From NCBI GenBank assembly GCA_964622255.1, contig CAZUPK010000090.1, positions 1 to 10,849 on the forward strand: DNA of 10,849 nt. Reading direction: 5' to 3'. This document shows, in pieces, positions 1-6,295 of this stretch. The notes beneath the pieces were generated by a model. The model did no database searches. It was not told where the DNA came from and saw only the letters and a program-made list of their open reading frames with translations. Numbering within the stretch: the stretch's first letter is position 1; every line of letters begins with the position of its first letter. The position numbers and the translations under genes are program-made. Origin of the DNA: SZUA-1377 sp964622255. Lineage in GTDB: Bacteria; Campylobacterota; Campylobacteria; Campylobacterales; QNZT01.

Positions 1-1
1 A

Positions 2-430
2 AAAATTGATCATTTAGATACTCATCAAGATTTCTTTCAAGATTTAGAAGAAGAAAAAAGATTAAATATAACACAGGATAATTTTTGGGAAAAAAGAGAA
101 AGATACTTTCCGAAAAAAATTGTATTTTGTAAAGAAGTTGAAGAGCAAATTAAAAAAATAGATAAAGATATTTTTTATCAAGCTATCAATATCTTAAGAG
201 ATATAGAAACAGATAAAAAGCTAATTACAGATTATAATTATAGCAAAGAGAGTCAATCTGTCAAAAATGACGAAAAATTAAAAAAACTTAGATACTTTAC
301 AATAGAAAATAAAAAAATATATTTTGATAATCATCTAAAGTTTTCATCTCATAGAATCTATTTTATCGAACGAGAAGGTAAAATTTATGTTGGTTACATA
401 GGTAAACATTTGCCAACTAAACAATTTTAA
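2..430 (+). CDS. Partial hypothetical protein, 3' end only; possible RelE/ParE-like C-terminus
   Basis: The frame is open from base 2 to a TAA at 428-430 (142 codons) and contains no ATG, so the gene starts left of the window. The visible protein is charged, without membrane segments: an acidic start (DFFQDLEEEKR), a Lys-rich helical middle, and a C-terminal strand pattern RIYFIEREGKIYVGYIGKHL. The order 'RIYF..., turn, KIYVGYIGKH' resembles the last beta-strands of RelE/ParE-type toxins, which usually end in a 'YRI...V..IGHR' pattern. That is only a pattern match, and no catalytic residues can be assigned. A toxin, a defence-associated protein or an unrelated small-domain protein are all possible. 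It points towards the pilus operon and is separated from it by about 330 bp of structured non-coding DNA, so it is not part of that operon. I am sure of the reading frame and unsure of the function. Confidence 0.6.
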   Translation, partial: KIDHLDTHQDFFQDLEEEKRLNITQDNFWEKRERYFPKKIVFCKEVEEQIKKIDKDIFYQAINILRDIETDKKLITDYNYSKESQSVKNDEKLKKLRYFTIENKKIYFDNHLKFSSHRIYFIEREGKIYVGYIGKHLPTKQF

Positions 431-455
431 AATTCAGGATCAATAACACAACAAA

Positions 456-502
456 ACCTAACACCGAACAGGTAAACCTGTCGGTGAAGTCGGTCGTTAG
501 AT
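456..502 (+). other. attC-like recombination-site candidate with GC-rich hairpin
   Basis: Twenty-five bases after the upstream stop codon lies ACCTAAC (456-462, fits RYYYAAC), and at 496-502 GTTAGAT (fits GTTRRRY). CTAAC and GTTAG are exact reverse complements. Between them is a strong hairpin: CACCGA at 462-467 pairs with TCGGTG at 481-486, and CAGG at 469-472 pairs with CCTG at 477-480. The loop is TAAA and a single A (468) is extrahelical. Box order, orientation relative to the gene and the extrahelical base all fit an integron cassette attC. Against this, it is only 47 bp long, the two spacers are very unequal (about 1 and 9-11 nt), and no integrase gene is visible. It may simply be a 3' hairpin of the upstream mRNA; no U-tract follows it. 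Confidence 0.3.
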
Positions 503-514
503 TTTATAATCTAA
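497..514. other. Small hairpin
   Basis: TTAGATT (497-503) is the exact reverse complement of AATCTAA (508-514), with a 4-nt loop. It overlaps the right box of the attC-like frame and lies between the GC-rich hairpin and the nested inverted-repeat element. There is no T-run on either side long enough for a classical terminator. Its role is unknown. Confidence 0.45.
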
Positions 515-524
515 TCATTATTTT

Positions 525-670
525 CCTGACTTAGCCCATTAAACCTCACTAAATCCCACAAAATAGGGATTTCATTTTTTAAAAAGGCACTACAATTTTG
601 AACCTCTCTTTTATATGTCTTATTTTAGGGTTTTAGGAATTTTTTTGTAGTGCCATTGGGTTAAGTCAGG
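525..670. repeat. 146-bp nested inverted-repeat element (MITE-like or structured RNA)
   Basis: The ends, CCTGACTTAGCCCA (525-538) and TGGGTTAAGTCAGG (657-670), pair over 14 positions with one G-U. Inside, GGCACTACAA (586-595) is an exact reverse complement of TTGTAGTGCC (645-654). On the right the two arms are separated by only 2 nt. On the left they are separated by 47 nt that contain a third hairpin, AAATCCC/GGGATTT (551-557 with 566-572). The fold is therefore a three-way junction. No open frame of note lies inside and I see no clear target-site duplication. It could be a small non-autonomous mobile element, a structured RNA, or the boundary of an inserted segment. The structure is certain; its nature is not. 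Confidence 0.55.
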
Positions 671-732
671 TGAGTGTGATACAGTGTAGAACTTGGATTT
701 GTAAGGAGACTTTAGGTGATTTGATTTATAAG

Positions 733-754
733 TTTTGCTACTTAAGTAGCAAAA
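733..754. terminator. Perfect 22-bp palindrome at the operon 3' end
   Basis: TTTTGCTACTT (733-743) is the exact reverse complement of AAGTAGCAAAA (744-754). It begins 3 nt after the stop codon of the ATPase gene on the minus strand. Its position and its A/T-ended stem suggest a terminator for the pilus operon, possibly acting in both directions. The stem core is AT-rich and the following minus-strand bases (CTTATAAA) are not a full U-tract, so it may be a weak terminator or an mRNA 3'-end stabiliser. Confidence 0.45.
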
Positions 755-757
755 ACT

Positions 758-2479
758 CTATATATTTGCAGTCATCTTTTGTGTTTGTGCTAAATCGGCT
801 TCATTTTCCATAACTCTTTCATAATCACTTTTTAACACCAATCCTCTATCATAGTAGTATTGCATAATCTCTTTTTTTGAAATATATTCTACTTTTCCTC
901 TTTGTATAAGAGATTTTATATCTCTTATATTATCTTTGCCGGTTTCAAGATGATGAAAATATGCTACTTCATATATAGGAAGAACCCCTTTTACTCCCAA
1001 ACCGTTACAATTTTCACAATATTTTCCATCTACTTTCTTTTTACCATAGCAGATAGGGCATCTTTTTTTAACTAATTCTTGAGAAACTATTAGATTTATA
1101 GTTTGTTGAAGATCTGTTTCTTCTTCAACTGATTTTAAAGCTCTTGAGATAGTCTCCTCTACACTTCCTGTATGCATTGTAGTAAAAGCAAGATGTCCTT
1201 TTAATCCCAACTCGACAAAATCATCAACTTCACTTTTAGTCCTAACTTCCGAGATTAAAACTACATCGGGGTCTTGTCTTAAAAGTGCGGCTATTGCTAT
1301 CTCTCTTGTCATACGATATTTTTCATCAGCATTTTCACTTGCTGTTAAATCCACTTGAGAGTAGGGTGCAACTATCTCTATGGGGGATTCTATACTTTTT
1401 ATTCTTCTTCCTTCTTTATATATACTATTTAGTATGGCATATAAAAGTGTTGATTTTCCGGAGTTTGTTTTTCCTGTGATAAATACGACTCCGTGAGTGC
1501 TGTTTGAGGCTTTTTGGATAAGATTGATAGCTTTTTTAGTATAGTTAAGTCCCTCAAGTCCGAGTTTATCGATCTCATCATAGTTCATAAGTCGTCTTAT
1601 ACTTACTGCTCTTCCTTGATATCCACCTTTATTGTCATACATAGAGTGAAATCTGAAAGTTCTCTCTATCATATGCCCATTTTTTCCTATCAATTTTTCT
1701 TTAATAAGACCTGAAACCTCAGGAGGTGAAGAGAGATTGTCTTTTCCTATTTTTATAAGTGCTTGATTGTATAGTTTGTCTATGTTTGCTTTTAAAATAG
1801 GACGGTCAGTTATACGAACCAACTCTTGTCCAAATCTTGCAGTAAAATAGTAACTATATTCATCGGCTAATTGAAAGTGAAGGTCTGAAACCTCGTTTGC
1901 TTCCATATACTTTAGTATATCTTCAAAACTATTGTCTTCATTATTTTCACTTGAGATGGAGATATTTTTAGTATTGTAAAAGTAGCTGTATATTTTAGTA
2001 TCTATAAAGAAAAAATCCTCAAAATCTATATGGATATTTAGTGAGGGAAAAAGATAACCTATAAATATAGCATCGTCACTTTTTCTTCTTACACATATAG
2101 CACCTATTTCGGCTAACTCTTCACTTACTCTATCCTCTTTAAACTCTAAAAAGTATTTTACATCAAAATCGTCATTTTCAAGTTCTTCAAGTGAATTGTA
2201 TATCTTTTTATCCGGAAAAAGCTCTTTTATATATCTTCTATGAAATTTGGGATTATTTAGTATTGTTTTCATAAGAGTGGAGCTATCCAACTCTTTATCT
2301 AAGTTTGCAATTATATCTGTGATATTTAATTCTTGTGCTAACTGTTTTACTTTTCTGATATAAAACGGCTCTACCTGTATGAAACTCTTTTTTGAACTTC
2401 CTTTTTCATTTTGTAAATCTTTTTTAGAAAGTGATATCTCGGGTTTTATCTTGTTTAAATTAAACTTTTTAAGTTTCAT
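758..2479 (-). CDS. Type IV pilus assembly ATPase (GspE/PilB/PilQ-R64 family)
   Basis: Cytoplasmic hexameric motor expected to power pilin polymerisation on the GspF-type platform protein. The 573-residue protein has an N-terminal region without clear homology signals (about 1-180), an N2-like domain (about 185-300), and a secretion-ATPase core. The core contains Walker A GKTNSGKST (336-344), an Asp-box-like IESPIE (363-368), Walker B DPDVVLISEVR (403-413), a His box GHLAFTTMHTGS (428-439), and a tetracysteine zinc site CPIC...CENC (Cys 474, 477, 488, 491). The zinc site is characteristic of GspE/PilB assembly motors and not of PilT retraction motors. The core is divergent: the usual GEIRD reads SEVRT and the usual EDP box reads ESP. 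It is the last gene of the operon, starts 2 nt after the preceding stop with AAGG upstream, and is followed by a palindrome. Family assignment is firm; assignment to the type IVb branch rests on its neighbours. Confidence 0.93.
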   Translation of the reverse strand: MKLKKFNLNKIKPEISLSKKDLQNEKGSSKKSFIQVEPFYIRKVKQLAQELNITDIIANLDKELDSSTLMKTILNNPKFHRRYIKELFPDKKIYNSLEELENDDFDVKYFLEFKEDRVSEELAEIGAICVRRKSDDAIFIGYLFPSLNIHIDFEDFFFIDTKIYSYFYNTKNISISSENNEDNSFEDILKYMEANEVSDLHFQLADEYSYYFTARFGQELVRITDRPILKANIDKLYNQALIKIGKDNLSSPPEVSGLIKEKLIGKNGHMIERTFRFHSMYDNKGGYQGRAVSIRRLMNYDEIDKLGLEGLNYTKKAINLIQKASNSTHGVVFITGKTNSGKSTLLYAILNSIYKEGRRIKSIESPIEIVAPYSQVDLTASENADEKYRMTREIAIAALLRQDPDVVLISEVRTKSEVDDFVELGLKGHLAFTTMHTGSVEETISRALKSVEEETDLQQTINLIVSQELVKKRCPICYGKKKVDGKYCENCNGLGVKGVLPIYEVAYFHHLETGKDNIRDIKSLIQRGKVEYISKKEIMQYYYDRGLVLKSDYERVMENEADLAQTQKMTANI

Positions 2480-2481
2480 TA

Positions 2482-3051
2482 TTAAACCTTTTTATATATT
2501 TGTATTTTTATAATATTTTCTTCAGTTGATATATCTTTTAAATATAAAATATCTTTTAACAAAATTTTTATAAGATCTCTTAAAATATCAATATTTAAAA
2601 ACCTTGAATTGTAATCAACTTGTATCGATGCTTCTACTACATTTTGATATATATTGTCATTTTTTATATTGATTATATGAGAAGATGTTATAATGTTTTT
2701 GAGCCTTAAAAGTTCTAAAAATTTAGTTAAAAGTGTTTTGACTTTGTCTGTATTTATCATATAGTTATCACTAGCGGATAGTTTTTTTAAAATATCTTCA
2801 TTTTGTTTTAAAAGTATATATTTTTTATTTTTGATGTTTTTTATATTGGTTTTTATCTGTTCCAATCTCTCTTTTTCTTTAGTTATCAAAAAGTAGTTAT
2901 TGGTTAAGATGTATAAAGTATAAAATACTCCGATTACAAAGCTCAAGAGAGATGGGATGACTTTTTTATAAAGAATTATTTTTGAAATTTTATTTCTTTT
3001 TATATCTATCTTTTTTGAGCTATCTCGTTTATCTTTTCTTCTATCTACCAT
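2482..3051 (-). CDS. Bitopic inner-membrane protein, PilO/GspM-like
   Basis: 189 residues. A very basic cytoplasmic N-terminus (1-30) precedes a single membrane segment (about 31-50). A Lys/Glu-rich coiled coil (about 56-92) and a periplasmic alpha/beta region (about 100-189) follow, the latter ending in alternating strand patterns (VVEASIQVDY and IIKIQIYKK). This layout of short cytoplasmic tail, one helix, coiled coil and small ferredoxin-like fold is that of canonical PilO and GspM, the alignment-complex proteins linking platform to secretin. Sequence similarity by eye is too weak to name the gene. The start ATG at 3049-3051 has AGAGGA upstream, and the previous stop lies 1 nt before it, so translation is probably coupled. 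It lies between the GspL/BfpC-like gene and the ATPase, where an inner-membrane platform subunit is expected. Confidence 0.6.
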   Translation of the reverse strand: MVDRRKDKRDSSKKIDIKRNKISKIILYKKVIPSLLSFVIGVFYTLYILTNNYFLITKEKERLEQIKTNIKNIKNKKYILLKQNEDILKKLSASDNYMINTDKVKTLLTKFLELLRLKNIITSSHIINIKNDNIYQNVVEASIQVDYNSRFLNIDILRDLIKILLKDILYLKDISTEENIIKIQIYKKV

Positions 3052-3052
3052 T

Positions 3053-3784
3053 TTATCCTCTATATATTTTCATTTTATTTTTATCTTCTAAAAAGTTTTT
3101 TAACTGCTTGTTTTTCTTCAAAATTTTTTCATATCTTTTTTTCTCACTTTTAAAAAAATTTTTTTCTTTAGATATCTCTTTTTGGATTTTTGGTTTATAT
3201 TCATACTTAAAATACTCATCCAAATAGTCATTTAAAAAGTAAAATCCTCCTATTATTAAAATAGCACTTACTATGGAGATAAGAGTTTTTTTTAAAGGCT
3301 TAGTTACAGGAGTTAATAAAAGATATTTTGTTATATTCATAATTTTATAATTTATACTATCTCCTATAAGATCTTCTACCTCTTTTTTTGAAACATCTAT
3401 CGGAAATACTATCATTTCATCACTATTTAGGAGTTTTTTTTCCATATCTATAAATTTTTTTGCTTTTTTTAACTGTCCTTGATACTCTTTTCCTTTTTTT
3501 ATTGTTGATTTATTTAATAAAGTTTTTTCATATGGATAAAATGAATTTCCTATTAAAAATGTGTATTCATTCTTTTTCTTGTCTTTTGAAATTATCATAA
3601 AAAGTGAAAATATTTTGAACTTTTTCAATGTAGTGGCAATATCCATAAAAGAAAAAAACTCTCCGTTATGACTTACTAAGAGTGTATATTTTCCTCTATT
3701 GTATGTTCTAAAATAGTTATATTTTAAAGGATCGTTTTTATAATCATCCGTTTTTATAAAATTTGGTATTCCTATTTCAAACAT
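3053..3784 (-). CDS. Bitopic platform protein with cytoplasmic domain (BfpC/TcpD/PilO-R64 or GspL position)
   Basis: 243 residues. A cytoplasmic domain of about 165 residues with mixed strands and helices (KYTLLVSHNG, EYTFLIGNSF, DEMIVFPIDV) is followed by one membrane helix (about 167-184) preceded by Lys residues. A short, extremely Lys-rich coiled tail (190-243) comes last. In type II secretion and type IVb pili the bitopic protein that docks the assembly ATPase (GspL, BfpC, TcpD; PilO in R64) has this topology: a large N-terminal cytoplasmic domain, one helix and a small periplasmic part. I cannot recognise the actin-like signature of PilM, so the match is by architecture and gene order. 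The start has TAAGGA upstream and lies 9 nt after the GspF-type gene's stop. Function in pilus assembly is likely; exact homology is uncertain. Confidence 0.55.
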   Translation of the reverse strand: MFEIGIPNFIKTDDYKNDPLKYNYFRTYNRGKYTLLVSHNGEFFSFMDIATTLKKFKIFSLFMIISKDKKKNEYTFLIGNSFYPYEKTLLNKSTIKKGKEYQGQLKKAKKFIDMEKKLLNSDEMIVFPIDVSKKEVEDLIGDSINYKIMNITKYLLLTPVTKPLKKTLISIVSAILIIGGFYFLNDYLDEYFKYEYKPKIQKEISKEKNFFKSEKKRYEKILKKNKQLKNFLEDKNKMKIYRG

Positions 3785-3793
3785 TTAGTTTCC

Positions 3794-4825
3794 TTACATC
3801 AGTGCAGTTGATACAGATTGGAGTGAAAACATAGCCATAAAAAGTCCAACGGTAAAGTATATAACTATTGAAAATCCTATGACTGTTGAAGTATTTCCGA
3901 AAATCCTTTTTAACATTTCATTTTTTTGTTTATTTGTTTCATTTACATATTCGATTAATGAATCCATATTGTCCCAATATGATTTTCCTATTTCTGATGA
4001 TTTTAAAATCAAAATTATATCATTGGGAAAACCGTATCTTTCAAAGATAGTATATAGCTTTCCTCCTTCTTTAGTTTTTTTCTTTAGTAACTCAAAAAGT
4101 GATACCCATCCCTTTTTCATAGATGTCTTTGAAAGTATCTCAAAAATCTTTCTAGGGTCAAATCCTGCTTTATGTAGATTGTTCATCATCATAAGTAGAT
4201 ATGGTATATCATCGTAAGCTTTTAATTTAAACATTTTATATAAAACATTAGGCTTATACTCTAAAAGATAGAGATATATAAGTATAAGTGAAATCACAAT
4301 GGTTATATATATAATCAAAAGCATCATATCAAAACTTTGACTTTTAAGATACCACATAAGTTCTACATCATTTGAAATATCTACTCCTTTTGTTATTTGA
4401 ACCTGTTTTACTAAAGTATTTACCATATTTGAAAATGTCGGTTGGGCAAAATATGCTATCAAAAGTCCGATAATAACAGCAATCACAGGAAATCCCAAAA
4501 GAGTTATCATATTTTTTTCAAATCTATTTGAAACCTCTCTCATTTGTATGATATTTGAAAAAGCCTCTTTTGCATCAAGGGAGTTTTTTAGTATAAAAAC
4601 CTCTGTTTTGGTGATTATGTTAAATCTTGCCAAAGCCTCTTCGGGATAGATGTTTGCATTGAAGATAAGATAAACTACTTTATGTAAAACTTGTTTTGTA
4701 GTTCCTTTTTCTACTTGGGAGAGTAGTTTTATGGCATTTGGCAGAGAGTTTCCCAACTTTAAAATAGATCTTAAAGAGTATAAAATACTTAAAGTTTGAT
4801 TTTTATTCAATTTTGCTTCAAGCAT
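3794..4825 (-). CDS. Polytopic inner-membrane platform protein (GspF/PilC/PilR-R64 family)
   Basis: 343 residues with the GspF plan. A cytoplasmic helical bundle with the 'L..GNSLPNAIKLLSQ' type motif (about 20-36) is followed by a first membrane helix (about 106-127) containing an internal proline, and a second at about 167-188. A second cytoplasmic bundle repeats the motif as 'LHKAGFDPRKIFEIL' (217-231) and includes the 'LILKSSEIG' stretch (272-280) typical of the family. A last membrane helix spans about 313-335. It is shorter than canonical PilC (about 400 residues), as in type IVb relatives such as PilR, BfpE and TcpE. It anchors the pilus base and transmits ATPase motion to pilins. Its SD (AGGGAG) overlaps the 3' end of the upstream gene, which ends only 3 nt before the ATG. 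Confidence 0.88.
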   Translation of the reverse strand: MLEAKLNKNQTLSILYSLRSILKLGNSLPNAIKLLSQVEKGTTKQVLHKVVYLIFNANIYPEEALARFNIITKTEVFILKNSLDAKEAFSNIIQMREVSNRFEKNMITLLGFPVIAVIIGLLIAYFAQPTFSNMVNTLVKQVQITKGVDISNDVELMWYLKSQSFDMMLLIIYITIVISLILIYLYLLEYKPNVLYKMFKLKAYDDIPYLLMMMNNLHKAGFDPRKIFEILSKTSMKKGWVSLFELLKKKTKEGGKLYTIFERYGFPNDIILILKSSEIGKSYWDNMDSLIEYVNETNKQKNEMLKRIFGNTSTVIGFSIVIYFTVGLFMAMFSLQSVSTALM

Positions 4826-4828
4826 TTT

Positions 4829-5620
4829 TTAATACTCCCTAAATGATAAGACGACACTATTTTCATTAACTTTTTTTATATAAATATCATCTATACTTTC
4901 ACCACTTCTTACTTTAATAAAATGCTCCTTTGTTGCAAAAGGTTCATTTTTTGGCATATCTGCAACCATTTGTCTCATATCTTTTTCCTCTTGCATACCA
5001 TTTTCGAGAGTGTTTATAACTTGGAACCATTTATCCGGTCCCATCTCTTTTGCCATTTTTAGTCTTTTCATAGTTTGTTTTATATTTTCAATCTCTTTTT
5101 TTATTTGTAAAAGTTTTTGTTTTGCTAAGTTAAATCTTTTTTCAGATATATAAGCATATTTATTATTTCCTATTTCCATATATTTTGAAATATTTATGAC
5201 CATATTTTTATTTTTTATGAGTTTGTATAACTTTTTTCTCAACTCATATATAAGTTGATTTGTCTTTTTGTTTAGATAAGCATAACTTCGAACTTTTATA
5301 TCATTGGCTCTTTTATAATACTCTTGTTCTTTTTGTCTCAATCCCAACTTTTTCTCTTTGAGATTTAACTCTTGTTCTTTTTTATTTAACTCGATTTGAA
5401 GTTTTTCCTCTTCACTCATAGCAGGTTGAGTATTTTGAACTGGATTTTGCATATTTAGCTGTTCTTGTGAATATCTTTGCTCTTGGATCTCTTTTTCTCT
5501 AATAGTCTTGGCAATAGTATCTATTTTTTGCAATATCCTATCTATATCCGCACCATCTTTTACAAGAGAATCCCCAACAAGAGTTAAACTAAAAATTATG
5601 CTTATAAAAAAAAACTTCAT
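4829..5620 (-). CDS. Exported coiled-coil protein with PilP/GspC-like C-terminal module
   Basis: 263 residues. A short hydrophobic N-terminus (about 1-17, MKFFFISIIFSLTLVG) looks like a signal peptide or anchor. A Gln/Pro-rich linker (about 45-68) is followed by heptad-rich coiled coils (about 69-105 and 155-190). The last 30 residues read as a small beta module: IKVRSGESIDD, then YIKKV, then NSVVLSF. A 'V..GD.I....I..I....V.L' pattern at the C-terminus is what PilP and GspC homology-region proteins show where they contact the secretin N0 domain. I infer that this is the pilus periplasmic linker between secretin and platform, comparable in role to PilP of R64 or canonical PilP. The long coiled coils are unusual for PilP, so another accessory function is possible. 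SD AAGGA lies 7 nt before the ATG. It is the first gene after the pilin and its stem-loop. Confidence 0.5.
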   Translation of the reverse strand: MKFFFISIIFSLTLVGDSLVKDGADIDRILQKIDTIAKTIREKEIQEQRYSQEQLNMQNPVQNTQPAMSEEEKLQIELNKKEQELNLKEKKLGLRQKEQEYYKRANDIKVRSYAYLNKKTNQLIYELRKKLYKLIKNKNMVINISKYMEIGNNKYAYISEKRFNLAKQKLLQIKKEIENIKQTMKRLKMAKEMGPDKWFQVINTLENGMQEEKDMRQMVADMPKNEPFATKEHFIKVRSGESIDDIYIKKVNENSVVLSFREY

Positions 5621-5635
5621 CTTTTTTCCTTTTTG

Positions 5636-5659
5636 CTATGCCCCCTTTAGAGGGCATAG
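5636..5659 (-). promoter_or_regulatory. Stem-loop behind the pilin gene (attenuator or mRNA stabiliser)
   Basis: CTATGCCC (5636-5643) pairs exactly with GGGCATAG (5652-5659) around an 8-nt loop, the strongest hairpin within the operon. It begins a few bases after the pilin stop and ends before the SD of the next gene. The minus-strand bases after it are A-rich, not a U-tract, so a full intrinsic terminator is unlikely. A 3' stabiliser or partial attenuator that raises pilin over the downstream genes is the simplest reading. Confidence 0.55.
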
Positions 5660-5662
5660 ATT

Positions 5663-6235
5663 TTATTGAGAGATTTTTGTGATACAAGAGATTGTAGTGC
5701 TTGATGTGCTACAATCTATACCATTTACATTATTTGATGAGGTATCATCTGTAACATTTGAACCCCCTAAACTTTTTACAGTGTCTTTAAATGCTTCTGT
5801 TGCATATGCTTGAAGTTTAGCACTCCAGTTTAGTGCATTTTTTGCACTTGTGCAATCCATAGCAAGTATAAAACTGTCGCCATCTTGATTTATCTTAGAT
5901 TTTGCCAATCCATAAACACATCCGCCGTTAAATCCTGATGATGTTATTTGATTGGAACTATTTTTTGACATATTTGAAGGAAGTCTTGAATCAAGTTTAT
6001 CTGCAGTAATATTTGCATATGTTCCACTTGCATCGGCACTTGTCCTTTTCCAATCAGCAGCCGCTTGGATGATGCTTCTTACATCACTGCTTATAACCTG
6101 TTTGATTTGAGCTTTATCGGAGTTACTCATAACTTTAGGTATGACTATACCCATAATAACCGCAACCACTACTATCGCTAGGATAATCTCTATAAGTGTA
6201 AAACCACCTCTTTTTTTCAAAACATTTTGTCTCAT
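5663..6235 (-). CDS. Type IV prepilin (major pilin candidate, type IVb-like)
   Basis: 190 residues. An 11-residue basic leader ending KKRGG is followed by FTLIEIILAIVVVAVIMGIV, the prepilin peptidase signature. Cleavage is expected between Gly11 and Phe12, with Glu16 as mature Glu5. The mature protein of 179 residues has one N-terminal helix and a soluble head rich in Ser, Asn and Thr, with four cysteines (106, 128, 175, 184) that can form two disulphides; 175/184 would close a C-terminal loop. The head pattern, with Gly-Gly-Cys in the middle and a Cys-delimited tail, recalls PilS-type type IVb pilins. The leader is short, as in type IVa pilins, and the mature residue is Phe rather than Met or Leu. 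It is preceded by the largest gap of the operon (60 nt) and a strong SD, and followed by a stable stem-loop, both consistent with high expression. The prepilin peptidase must be encoded elsewhere. Confidence 0.93.
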   Translation of the reverse strand: MRQNVLKKRGGFTLIEIILAIVVVAVIMGIVIPKVMSNSDKAQIKQVISSDVRSIIQAAADWKRTSADASGTYANITADKLDSRLPSNMSKNSSNQITSSGFNGGCVYGLAKSKINQDGDSFILAMDCTSAKNALNWSAKLQAYATEAFKDTVKSLGGSNVTDDTSSNNVNGIDCSTSSTTISCITKISQ

Positions 6236-6240
6236 AACTT

Positions 6241-6247
6241 TCTCCTT
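6241..6247 (-). promoter_or_regulatory. Strong ribosome binding site of the pilin gene
   Basis: On the minus strand AAGGAGA lies 6 nt before the pilin ATG, preceded by an A-rich unstructured leader. It is the best SD match in the operon, where other genes have AAGGA, AAGG or AGAGGA. It fits the need for more pilin than assembly proteins. The remaining gap up to 6295 could also hold a pilin promoter (GATATAGATATAC on the minus strand), but I cannot support one. Confidence 0.5.
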
Positions 6248-6295
6248 TTTTTTGTTTTGTATATCTATATCGTCACTTTAAAGATTTTTTTTAGT

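Noticed and set aside
1285..1714. Plus-strand open frames opposite the ATPase gene
   Set aside because: They are antisense to a protein with clear conserved motifs, lack SD sequences and have low-complexity Phe/Leu/Ser translations.
2982..4217. Plus-strand open frames opposite the platform-protein genes
   Set aside because: Hydrophobic Phe/Ser-rich translations are the expected mirror image of Lys-rich coding strands; no RBS is present.
5636..5659. Intrinsic terminator ending the pilin transcript
   Set aside because: The stem is good but is followed on the coding strand by an A-rich SD region and not by a U-tract, and five more pilus genes follow immediately.
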